Source: Aristolochia californica
Lineage: Eukaryota; Streptophyta; Magnoliopsida; Piperales; Aristolochiaceae
DNA: 64,000 nt
NCBI GenBank assembly: GCA_029961685.1
Contig: JARWKL010000003.1
Location: 11,193,657-11,257,656 of the forward strand
Direction of reading: 5' to 3'
Positions 35,701 to 47,700 of the stretch are shown in pieces; position 1 is the first letter of the stretch; every line of letters starts with the position of its first letter. A model generated the notes under the pieces. That model was not told the origin of the DNA and ran no database searches. It worked only from the letters and a program-made list of their open reading frames with translations. Both the position numbers and the translations under genes were made by a program.

Positions 35701-38700
35701 AACAATACTGGTTGGTGCATTCAATTTCAGCAGTCCCTAGATAGCTCCCTTGCTTCTACTTCTTCAAACTTGCTAAGCACTGGATGTCCACTTTACTAGC
35801 AATGAGGAAGATAAAAATGTTCTGATGCCCAGAATCCTCCAGAAACTACTCTGTTGCTTCAGCATACGAAATCATTTCAAACAGCAGAAAATGATGCTTT
35901 CTCCTCCTGACTGGGGTCTGGAAACTGGTTGGCTCCCCAAAGAGACAAGTTTTTCTATAGTGTGCACTGAATAGGAGAATCCTCACATGCAATCAGATAA
36001 TCCGGAGAGGTTGCCAGCCCCAATCCCTAACCTGCCATATGCGCAACAATTCAGATGAAAACATTGATCATTGCCTTCTCCAATGTCCATTCGCCAATGA
36101 TGTTTGGATGTCTTTTATATGCAGATTTGGTTTATCTTTATGCATTCAGGGGAAACTTGTTCATTGGATTCTCAAGCAATCATCTTTTCCTATTGGTTCC
36201 TGGTTCCATTCTATGGAAAATTTTGGCTCCTGTGGTGCCTTGGGTTTTGTGGCTTGAGCAAAATGACAGAATTTCCTCATCAAAAGAAAGCTCAATTGGA
36301 TCTGTGATAGAGAAAGCTATGCACCAAACCTTGGTCTGGACTCAATTAAGTACAATTTAAGTGATTATAGTGGAGCATTTTGCAAAAGAATTGGAAATCC
36401 GTTGCTGGCCTTACCCCTATAAAATTTTCTGAAAAATCAGATTTGGAATCCTCCTCCTAGTGGCAGTTAGAATCCGAACTTCTACGGAAGTTCCAAACGT
36501 AATCCGTGATGAGTGGCTTTGGTGGGGTAATTTGGGACTTTCATGATAAGACTCTAGTTACTTATTCCAGGCCATTTCGTTGATTCAATCAAGGCTCAAG
36601 TTGAGGCTCTCCTCCAAGGTATTATCATTTGCAGCAAGTTCAGATCTTCTCTTATAGTCATAGGGGAATGTCATTGTTTGCGCCAGTATGGAGGCTAATC
36701 TCCCATGGTGGTTTGATAATCATTTTCAGCATATCAACGATCTGACTTGTGACTAGAAAGTAAACTGACAGCATGTATTGCGCTCAGCAAATGCTATTCC
36801 AGATTCTCATGCTAAAGGCAAAAAATCTCTCCAAAAGACCCCCATAATTTTGTTTCTTAATCTGCTGCTCTATTTGCTTCCTTCAGGATTTTTTGTTTTT
36901 GTCAGTTTTGTTTTGTTTTCTCTTTAATGAAATTTGCAAGAAAGTTGTAGTATCATGGTCAGTAAGCTATATGTTCTCTGGTTTTTTCTTTCTATTTTTA
37001 TTTTATGCACCCCCCTTTAGTGAAGGTAAAATTATCATCATGTAATTTTTTTTGTACCATAAGAGGCTATATAAATAAAGTGCTGAGGAAGGCTAACAGG
37101 TTTTCTCCTTTCTCTTTACGTGAACCAAGTTTCTACGTCTAAAAACCTTAAACTTATGACACTTCTTCTCCTTCTCTCTTCCTCTTCTCTTCTTCTTCTC
37201 ACATGTCAAGCTGGTAATCAATCTTCTACCTTCTGTTTCACATTGTATCAGAGTGGCAGCACAATTCTTGAAGCAAAAAGGAAAATTCTCATGTCAAGGT
37301 GGAGTAAGAGAACTGATTCGAATCTGTCTTTGAATCTGTTCATCCAGAATTTTTTTCTTGTCTGTTTGTTTACTTCAGACTTCCCTCTTTCTTCCTCTCG
37401 TGTTCTAAGTCTGATAGTCGAACTCAAAGATTTGTTCAGCTGTTAAGTTAGAGATTAATTGATTTTTGAGATGCCTGGGTAAGCTTCAGGTATCCTCCTT
37501 ATTCTTCCAACGAGAGAGTCATCTTTTTCATGTGAAAGAATGTATCAGTACGGCTGTTCTTAGAGGTAGTAGAAGGCTGTCTCATGAATTCTATATGTGC
37601 TGCAAGTTAAGTTCAGCAAGGTTTTTTATATGATCTGGATTGGGAGAAGTTTGTTACCTTGTTGTCTTGTCTCTAAAGTCATATCTTTAGAGAGCATTGT
37701 TTAGGAATCCAGTGTCTTTGTCTTTCATTGGACACTCTCCTTCTTTGATCCAGTGGTTGTGTTGCATGTTAGACTACCTTGCCTACGCTTGTTTCTTGTG
37801 ATTTTACCTTGTTTTCTAATGTTAATTTTTGTCAACCATGTCTAGGAGTAGTGAAGTTGTCTCCCCTATTCTAGACAATGACAAATCCCAAGATAAGATG
37901 GGCATTTTGCTCAAATAACTACAATGAAGTTGAATGAAAAGATTTTTTTAAATATGGTCCGTGCTGTTGAGATCCATTTCAGGGCCAGAAAGAAGAAGAA
38001 ATATTTGACTGATCCACCTCCAACAAATCCCTTGGCAGCAAGGGAAGCTGAGAATCATCAAGTTATGTCTTGGTTGATTAATAGCATGGAGCAGGCTACA
38101 ATCAATCAGATTATCCATTACAGACTGTTTATGATATTTGGATTAGTCTTAGAAAGAGGATGTCCCAAGAACGGAATATGTCTGGTATTACACTATTCAG
38201 CAGGGTGATGGAATATATTGGCAAACTGGAAGGGGTTTATCAGGAGATTATAAATTATCATCCACTTGTGATGGTGAGACCCAACCTGAGAGACAAAGAG
38301 AAGATATCAGAGTAACCGAATTTCTTCATTGACTTGGACCTGAATTTGAAGGTATTCATGCTCAAATCCTTGAAAGAAAAGACAAAGGACGTTTTAAAGA
38401 TAATGTTTCTCAAGTGGCGAAAGGTGAACCTATTATTCACTCCTCAACTTTGAAAGGTGAGCCCTATGCCCTTAACACTTTCTCCACTACTGAATTTGTG
38501 TAAAGAACCTCCTACTTTAAAGGTCAACGGGAGGGAGAGGTAGGGGGCCAGGTTGAAAGCCTTGCATTCATTGTGGCAAGACTTAATCACCTTCCTAACA
38601 AGAATTGGCCACTGAACATGATTCTAGCTCGGTTATTTGTGCTAGTGTCCCTCTGACTGAATATATGTTGGTGAAAAGAGATGCATTGCAACATATAATG

Positions 38701-41700
38701 CAGCAGTGTATGACAACCTCTGCTTCAGCCACTGGAGGCAGCCAGCCACAGCCTCCCTTGGTTCAGGTAACATCACCTTTGCTCACTCAGGTACTTCAGC
38801 CTTTTATTCCAATCCTTTCTCTTCTTGGGTTATTGGCTCAGACGCCTTTGGTCATGTGTCAGGTAATTCTCCTTACATCCATGTTCTTCTTTTTGGACTG
38901 TTATCCTAGCTGACGCATCTTAATCTACGATTGTTGTGGAAGGCAAAGTTCAATCTTTTTCCTATTTACCTCTTTAATCTATTTTATATGTTCCTAAATT
39001 TAGGGTCAATCTGCTATGTATTAGCCAAATTACTGAAAATTAAAATTCTCTATAACCCTCAAAACGGTGAACATGATTGGTGGCCGGCTTGAAAGAGCAG
39101 AGTTGTATTTCCTAGCTGCACAAGGTGCCTCCTCACATGCATTGCAAACGACAATCACTCCATTGAATTGGCATGTTCAGTTGGGTCACCCCTCCCTAAA
39201 AAAGTTAAAAATGTTCCATCCATCAAGGTTTCTAATCCTTTTTTATGTGAGTCATGTCAGTTAGGTAAACACCATAGGAGTTCTTTTCTAAGAAAAAAAT
39301 TTTCAGCAGTTCTAGGGTTTCTCAATTAGTTTATTCTCATAAATGGAGACCATGAAGGGTGCCTACTGAATCTGGGTGTCATGGACATAAGCATGATCGA
39401 TCATACTTGCAATGCACTACCAGAGGGAACTTTGATTAATCGATCATACCATGTAAATTGATTGATCAACTTAAAATGTTAGACCCAGCTGGTAGATATT
39501 GATCATTCATACCATTGATCAATAAGTCACATTCTGACAGAAAAATAACCATTAGACAAGATTGATCGATTCCACTTTACACTGATCGATCAATGTAAAC
39601 TCATTTTTTTGCAAACGGGCAAAAAATGACTAGTTTGGCTTGAAGAACTTATAAATATCCCACCAAACATCCTATTGAGAAAATAATGAGCATTTATTGG
39701 TATATCCACAAAAATTTATTCTCAATTCTTTGCAAATCTTGCTAAAGTTCACTTTTGAAAAAGAGTGAACCAAACTCTGGAGAAATCCTTTCTTTTTCTC
39801 ATATCCTCTCAATTGCATATACATAAGATGAGCTCCAACATTGTACATTGTGCTACAAAGGATGGAGGCTTGGATCTCTCAAAGGAGAAGGTTTCTCTCC
39901 AATTGATAAAAGGGTGTAAGTTTTTACCTTTCTTTTGTATTTTGTTTTGAGATAGGTTCATCTAGAACCTGTTTGAATCTAGATAAAAATGGCCTAGTTA
40001 GAGCTAGAATCTAGCCAATCTCTTGGGGAGATTATCTTGTAAATTGTGTATTTGAGCTACAAGTGGCTTAAAGATAGTGAAAATCTCTTTTATGTAAATT
40101 CCACCTAATAGAGTTTGATTACTGGAATTTCCCAAGCATGGGTTATTGGGCATTGAATACCAATAGGGGAACATTGATAACAAAAAAAATTGCAGTCAAC
40201 TATTGTAGTGTGTGAAAGTTATATGCTTTTATTTGTATGCTTGTATGATTTTATATTCCATGCTTTAAGATTTTTATAATTGTAATTCTGAATCTCCAAC
40301 CCCCACCCCCCCCCCCCCCCCCCCTCTTGAGAAGGCACTTGGGCCAACACATACTTGGGTTTTTCTTTTGAAGCAAAGGTCAAAAGTGTTATCTATTTTC
40401 CAAAAAATTTATAATCAAATTCGTTGTCAATTTGGTGTTTCAATTCAATATTTGAGAGCAGATAACGTTTGAGTATATGAGTGGTGTTTTTTTTAAAGCC
40501 CATGGTATTTTACATCAACACTCTTATAGTTATACTCCTCAACAAAGTGGTGTAGCTGAATATAAAAATCGTCATCTTCTTTACACTACTTGAGCAATAT
40601 TATTTCATACAAATCTTCGTAAATGGTTTTGGGAGAAGCTATTCAAACCTCTTGTTATACATGTCTTCTTCCACATTGAAGAATCAAATTCTACTAAAAT
40701 TTCTACATCCATCTCAGGAATTATTTTCTCTTCTCCCTCAAGTGTTTGGTTGTCTTTGTTTTGTTCACAATACTAGTCCTTGCCAAGACAAGTTAACTCA
40801 ATCTACTAGGTGTATCTTCTTAGGGTACTCTCATATTTTGTTGATGTCACCTTCTTCAAGTCAATTCCCTTTTTTTCTACCAGGCCAATGGAGCAAGGTG
40901 ATCTAGCTCAACATACACCTCTGCATATTCGTTCAGATATTTCTGATGAAGATCCTTTAGATGTGCCAACCACTCCAGCAGTGCCACCTATAATACAGCC
41001 TTCCAGTTCTAGGCCTCCTCCATTTGACTAGAACAGAGGTCCATCTTTGGGTTCTCCAAAGTTTTCTAAACTTGATCTTCCTATTGCAGTTTACAAAAAG
41101 GTACGTTCCTACACTCAACTTCCAGTATCTAAATTTGTTTCTTTTGACTTTCTTTCTCCTTCCTATAAGACTTTTGTTGTTCTTGTCTTCTATTCCTATT
41201 CCATAGATCCATGTTAAGGCTTTGGCTGTTCTCAAGAGGAAAGCTGCCATGCAAGAACAAGAGGTTCTTACTTCTAGGGGGTCTTGGGTTCTTTGTGATC
41301 CATCCTCTAGTGCTTATATTATGGGTTGCAAATGGGTGTTTACTACCAAACATCATCCTAATGTGTCTTTGGATAGGTATAAACCTAGATTTGTGGCCAA
41401 AAGGTATTACCCAAACATATGGGGCATGGACTATTTTGAGACTTTTTCTTCAATAGCTTGATTTAGTTCTATTCGGATTTTATTATCGATAGTAGTTAAT
41501 TTGGATTGGCTTGTCTATCAGTTAGATGTCAAGAATGCATTCTTATATTGTGATTTACATGACAAAGTTTATATGGAGCAACTACCACGGTTTGTTGTTC
41601 AAGGAGAGGAACACTGTGTGTAGATTGAAGAAAGCATTATATGGGCTGAAAGAAAGCTTTGCTAGATTGAATTATGATCATTTTGTGTTCATTCTATGTA

Positions 41701-44700
41701 GATCTTTTGGCATGAATATGTTAATTGTCCATGTGTATGATATTGTAATCTCTGGAGATGATGTTCAAGGCATTACAGATGTTGAGTACATCAAGGGGCA
41801 TTTTTAAACAAAAGACATGGGAACACAAATATTTTTTAGGCATTAAGGTGGCGAGGAGCAAAGCAACCATTTCTTTATTTGCATGCAAGTATATTATCGA
41901 TTTGTTGAATGAAACAGGATTACTTGGTCCTAAACCTATGGAAACTCCAATTGAGGTAAATTACAATATACATGATGAGACTAGTCTAGTCTCGGGGGAC
42001 AAAACTCATTACATGAGGTTGGTTGGAAAACTTATTTATGCCATGATTACTAGACCAAATATTGTTTTTTTTTTTTTTTTTTGTCAATTCATTGAGAACC
42101 CAAGGAAGATTCACTTAAATGGCCGTGTATCGGATCTTGAAATACTTGAAGAGTGCTCCTGACAAAGGGTTGTTGTACAAGAAGCATGGTCATGTTGATG
42201 TTTTTGGATTCTCTTATGTTGACTATACAGGAACTAAGCTTGACAAAAGATCCACTAGTGGGTTTTGTACCTTTGCGGGTAGATATCTGGTATCTTAGAA
42301 GAGCAAAAAGTAAACTATGGTTGTTGTTTTTTTTTTTTTTAAATGATGCTGAAACTATGGTTGTTTGATTTAGGCTTAAGAAGAGTATTGAGTTATGGCC
42401 CACACTGTTTGTGAGACGATGAGTGAAGTCTATGCCTCTGGATTTTGGGTTTTCACTTGTTGATCCTATGCCTATGCATGTGCCAATCAAGCAGCCATAT
42501 AAATTGCAAACGATTCAGTCTTCACAATAGAATCAAACACATTCAAGTTGATTGTCACTTCAGTAGAGATGTTGTCATGTGAGGATTGATGTCCACTCTA
42601 CATGTGTGGTCTGCATAACAATTGGGTGTTTTGTTCACCAAAACACTTTCTTTTAAGCAATTTGATTATCTTTGTAACAAGTTGGTGATATGTAACAATT
42701 ATGCTCCAACTAGAGGCGAAGAGTGAGAAAGTTAAGTATTATAGTTAGTTAGCTATACGTTCTCTAGTATTTTGTTTCTATTTCTATTTTGTGCACCTCC
42801 TTTGGTGAGGTTAGAATTGTCAATATCTAATTTTTTGTACCCTAAGAGGCTCTATAAATAATGGTGCTGAACAAGAGGGAGACTATCAAATTCTCTCCTT
42901 TTTCTTCACGTGAATCAAGTTTCTATTTCTAGAAAGCCCTAATCTTACAAGACTTCTTCTCCTCTCTTCCTCTTCTCTTCCTCTTTCCTCACAGCAAGCT
43001 GGTATCTTCCCTTTCTCATAATTTATCTGAACACTCGAGAAATAAAAAAATTACAGAAACTCCTGAATAAAGGAATCTCCACTTTTTTTTTTTTTTGAAA
43101 TGAAGTAATAAAGGAATCTCCACTCTTAAGTAATTAATAGTTAAGTAGTAATAAACCTAAGAAATAAGATAACAAGGTACTGAGTAAATAAAAAGACTCA
43201 ACCAGCCTCTCTCTCTCTCTCTCTCTCTCTCTCAAGGGAGAGTAAGCAATTATATGCAAGTTTGGAACTCTGACAGCAATTTTTCACTAGAAATGAACCC
43301 CAATCAGCCCCACCACTCAAAGAGAGGAAATTTTCTCAATAAATCGATAGATCACAAGTAAACAGGATATACCTGAATCCAGCCCAACTCTTCCTTCAGT
43401 TGTTACCTGATGGTAGTATACTTTCTGCCAGGCTGATAGATCGCACTTAAGAACAACCTGTGTTTTTCCAGGAAGGTACTTCTCTACCTCATCCTTTTTC
43501 CTCCTAAGCAAAAACGGTCTTATAACCTGAAAGTCCAAAATAACTAATTAAGTATGCCAACAATTCAACATGCTGGTCAATCTGCAAGCATTCCTTTCAT
43601 CTTTTTTCTCTTATATTTGGGTATTCACTCAAACCCAGAAGTCGAAATAAGAAAGACAAGACTCACATGGTGTAAACGCCGAATAACGAGCAATTCTTCT
43701 TCATCAGTAAGGACAACATCACATCGATCTGCAAAAGGTGCATTGAACCACTCCTCAAAATTTTCTTCTGAATTAAAAATGCTTGGTAAGAGAAAATTAA
43801 GCAGGGCCCACAACTCCTGAAGGCTATTCTGTATAGGAGTTCCAGTCAAGAGTAGTCTACGTCGGATTCGATAACTGCATGTAACAAATATGTCATTCAG
43901 GGATTGATAATTTTTTTAGAGGTGAGATTCGTAAAAGAAATAAATAGAATAATTTAGCCAATTAAAAATAAACAAGGAAAGATAGGAAGACAACAAGATA
44001 CATAATGTAGTCCAACATACCCTGACAGAGTCTTTGCAAGGGCACACTCATGATTTTTCAACCGATGCCCTTCATCAACAATCATGTAATGCCAATAAAT
44101 TTTTTTTAGAAATGCTTTATCTCGCATAATAAGATCATAGTGTGTGATGAGAACATTAAACTTTCCTTCTCCAGAATACTCTTCTCTCATTGCTTTCCTC
44201 TCATCAAGACGTCCATCATACAAAACAGTCATGATGCTGGAACAAAAGAAGAACACTTTCAACTGAAGAACAAGATAAAAATTTAATTTCTCTAAAACAA
44301 TTTTAAGAAAAAGATTTGGACAGCATGTTTATTCTTACCCAGGAGCCCAAGTTGAGAATTCATTAACCCAATTAGGTAGAACTGCTTTTGGGGCAACAAT
44401 CAGATGCGGCCCATCCACATTCTTGTTCTCCATCAAATATGCAATTAATGATATGGTTTGGATTGTCTTCCCTAAGCCCATCTCATCAGCTAAAATACCA
44501 TTGAGATTGTTATTGAACAAAGAAAGCATCCACTGAAGACCCTCCAGCTGGTAAGATCTTAATTCCCCACCCAGGAGCATGGATGGTTGCTCCGTGACCT
44601 GAGTCCAGAAAGTTCCATGTCAAAATAAAATAAAATATATATATAGAATGACAAAACTACATCAACATATCCAGACTGCAAAAAACTGACTCCATTAAGC

Positions 44701-47700
44701 AGCTATATGGGTTGAAATGTCATGGCTCTCTACAGAAGTCATATTTGCCACCATTTACGAGCTGAAGTAGTAAATGACTCTTGCCAGACTTGACAAAAAA
44801 ATTTAAAAGCAGAAATTGTGCAGGCCAATGAAACTCATATTTTCTCATTGGAAAAGTCGCACAACCGAATTCATTGAAGTGTTTACCTTTTCTTGAATTG
44901 AGTGTATAACAGAGTTATACTGTCGCTGTCCTTCAAGTAGATCATTTGCTTTAACGTGACAATTTGAGCTTGTTTCTAAGGCATCCATATCTTCTTCTGG
45001 CAACAAATCTGGAACATCTTCACTCTTAGAAGCAGATTGGTCATCGGCTTCTGAAACTTTTAGAGTCTCGATGTTGTCAGTGTGTGCTGCATCCTTCTGC
45101 CTTTGAACAGCAGCTCCAAGACGAACAAGCAGCTCATTGGTTTTTGAAAGAAGCATAGTTAGGCGTTCGTTCTTGCTTTCTTCTACCATCTTCATGTATG
45201 CTTCTTGATCATCTGCTTTTAGAGCTTGCATCCTCAGTTTTTCTGCCCGGGTGGCTCTTTGCTTTTGCCTTGCGTGGAATGCCTGCAGTGTGCAGGAAAT
45301 CTCTTGAGGAACTTTCATCATATACATATAGGTGCACATGCATCATGTGAAAGTTCATTTGGGTAATAATCCCAAGCATCACAGATGGATGGGACACATA
45401 ATTCTAGAGGTGCAAATTACACGCACACTTACACTCAATGCGCATCCTTTGAAAATTCATGGGGTAAGTAATTCAAATACAGCTGCACAGACACATTGAA
45501 ATAGTCTACACTAAAACAAACGTCTGTTGAATAATTTTTTTGGTCTGATCAAAGGTAAAAAGACACACACTCAAAATGTATCTTCTGCAAATTTCATTTG
45601 CTTAAGTATTCTGAGTCATCATGGATAAACTATGCGACACAAAAGAATGTTCAAGTTTTGGATCCATGGAAAAATATAAACACTTATGATGATCAAAAGG
45701 AAACATACCTGAACTCCATCATTCCGTTGTTTTCTGCGTTTGAGAGCAGCTTGTGCCTGCAACTGAAATTCACGTGCTGCATCAAGAAGCTCAGCAAAGA
45801 ACTTCTTCTTCCGAATTTCTGTACGTTTTTTCTCTTCCTCTTCTAACCTTGATAGCCTCTGCAGTGCAGTAGATAGTGAATGGAACATAAGTTTCTCTTC
45901 ATCCTCCAATCTTGATATTCTCTCATACAGATGATAAACCTCTTTTATAAATCTGACATCAATTTAAGAAGATCCAAACCATTCACTAGTGAAAGAAAAC
46001 CAATGGATACCGAATCCATTTGCTACTGTTTGGGTCTATCATGGTCAGCTATAATTAGATTAGATTACTGATAATATTGAGCCAGGTTCCATACTAAAAT
46101 CACTAGCCGCTTGGGAAGCCTATTATTCAACCTTATAAACCAACTATTTTTCTTAACACTTATCTGTGGGGAACTATTCCCACTAACACTCCTCATGTCT
46201 ATACTTACACATATGGATAACAAGCCTGGGACGTGGACAGTAAAGATGGATACAACTCAACGAGGCGCAAATTGGGCCCAACAAGCAAACTTCTTGCTCT
46301 GATATCTGGTTAAAATTGAGCCCAATTTTATTCCAAAATGGCTAGACACTTAGGAGGGCTATTGCTCAACCTTATAAACCAACTACTTCTCTTAAAACTT
46401 ATCCATGAATGGCAACTACCCGCAGCAGATTTGCCAAATTGATGAATATAAAATCTTAAAATTATGACTATTGAATTCCCTTTTTTTCAATTGGGCAATT
46501 TCTGTGTTAATTACAAGTAATTTATTAGGGATTTTTGGGAGCCCAATGCCTAATTTGCTTGATCAGGTTAATGATGATGATGATACATATGAATACTTTC
46601 TGAATATTTATATTTACACTATCTATCCAATCAATAAGTCTAAAAAGGAATATTACCCAACTTGGTGTGGTCCGTCCTCACTAATGAACAATCCAGACAG
46701 TGCCAACCAAGTTTTAATCCACTCATTTGTTTTGAATGTTTAATTAAACACATACTACATCCCCCTTTCCCTAGGTGAGACTTGAGCCCAAGACCTCAGA
46801 CAAGAAACCCCTACATGTCCTAAGATATATGCATTTTCCTTTACTACCCACAGTCATATATTTATATAAAAAGATGGAGAGAGAAAAGGAGAGAGAGAGA
46901 GAGAGAGAGATGTATAGATATGTATGCATGAAGAAAAAGAAAATTAAGAAACCTCTGCATCCCTCTTCTTGCGTTGGCGATCATCAGCTTCCAGAGCAAA
47001 AGAATCTCCAATGTCATAAAGCAGAAAGGGACGTCTCAACCTCATTAACCCCCAGTCATACAGCAGTCTGTCTGGGTGAGCACAATACTCATGAAGCCAA
47101 TATTCTGAACTCACATCAGATCTCACCTTCTTTTGTAATTCTGCAAGCTGATAGCACAACAAAATGTCTGAAAACCCCTTCCATTGGATTTCTTCTTTTC
47201 TAAAAAAATAACACAGAGAAACTTCTAGAAACTGTTATGGACACAGAATTCCATATAAATTTAAAGCATATGATGCTCTTCTAAATAGGAATGTTTTGTT
47301 TGTTCGTGATCTCCCATCACATTAAAATTACCACGAATAAGAATTGAATCAGAAGTAAACAAATTTATTAAAAGAAAAATGATAATAAGTTTTAGCTTGA
47401 AATATAAACCAATCTTCTCTTGTGTCAAATGGTTGAATTGGCAAATGGAACCCCTACAGATGTGAATGTGTACTGGTACTCCAAGTGAAGTCATGCAGCA
47501 ATTTTGTTTTATGAATAGGTGATCAGATTTTACACTCCAGAGCCATGTCTAATGATTTGAAGAAAATAATGTTCTTTTTTTCTTGTGACCCCTATGAGAA
47601 AATGATTCCGTTAAGAAGAACAGAATACATAACACTCTCAAGGAGAAAGAAGGTAACAGAAAAGAACTAAAACAGCAATAGAATCACAATTGACAAATGG

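Larger units (their letters stand above)
37841..42370 (+). pseudogene. Copia F gag-pol remnants
   Basis: The gag ATG is near 37841 ([17 protein letters not shown]); a CIHCGK zinc-knuckle remnant is near 38562. GAG-pre-integrase ([17 protein letters not shown], 39160), integrase (TWVFLLKQ, 40350 on; then CIFLGYSHI, 40812), RT ([20 protein letters not shown], 41283; [17 protein letters not shown], 41527; [11 protein letters not shown] where the YVDD box should be) and RNase H ([19 protein letters not shown], 42008) follow in order. Several stops and two poly-T insertions break it. Not functional. Confidence 0.8.
36935..43020 (+). mobile_element. Copia retrotransposon F with both LTRs, in CHR12 intron 10
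   Basis: The 5' LTR (36935-37242) and 3' LTR (42724 to about 43019) share aligned blocks (GTACCATAAGAGGCTATATAAA versus a close variant, a TATA region, then CTTCTTCTCC-rich leader). They are clearly diverged, so the insertion is old. The primer site is a variant, TTGTATCAGAGT at 37243. A possible 5-bp target duplication reads AAATT at the left and TAATT at the right. Between lie gag, protease, integrase, RT and RNase H remnants, all with stops, plus LTR copy C. It is antisense to CHR12. Confidence 0.85.
34510..43372 (-). other. CHR12 intron 10 (8.9 kb, TE-filled)
   Basis: The exon 11 acceptor (minus GCAG|GCACC at 34509) and exon 10 donor (CAG|GTATAT at 43373) frame this intron. In order along the plus strand it holds about 600 bp of plain AT-rich sequence, a LINE 3' fragment, a copia element carrying a further LTR inside it, a poly-T micro-insertion, and a (CT)n run at 43207-43233. 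Confidence 0.85.

Noticed and set aside
37120..37446. 108-codon ORF as a small secreted protein
   Set aside because: It lies across the copia F LTR and leader; the hydrophobic start comes from the pyrimidine-rich LTR sequence.
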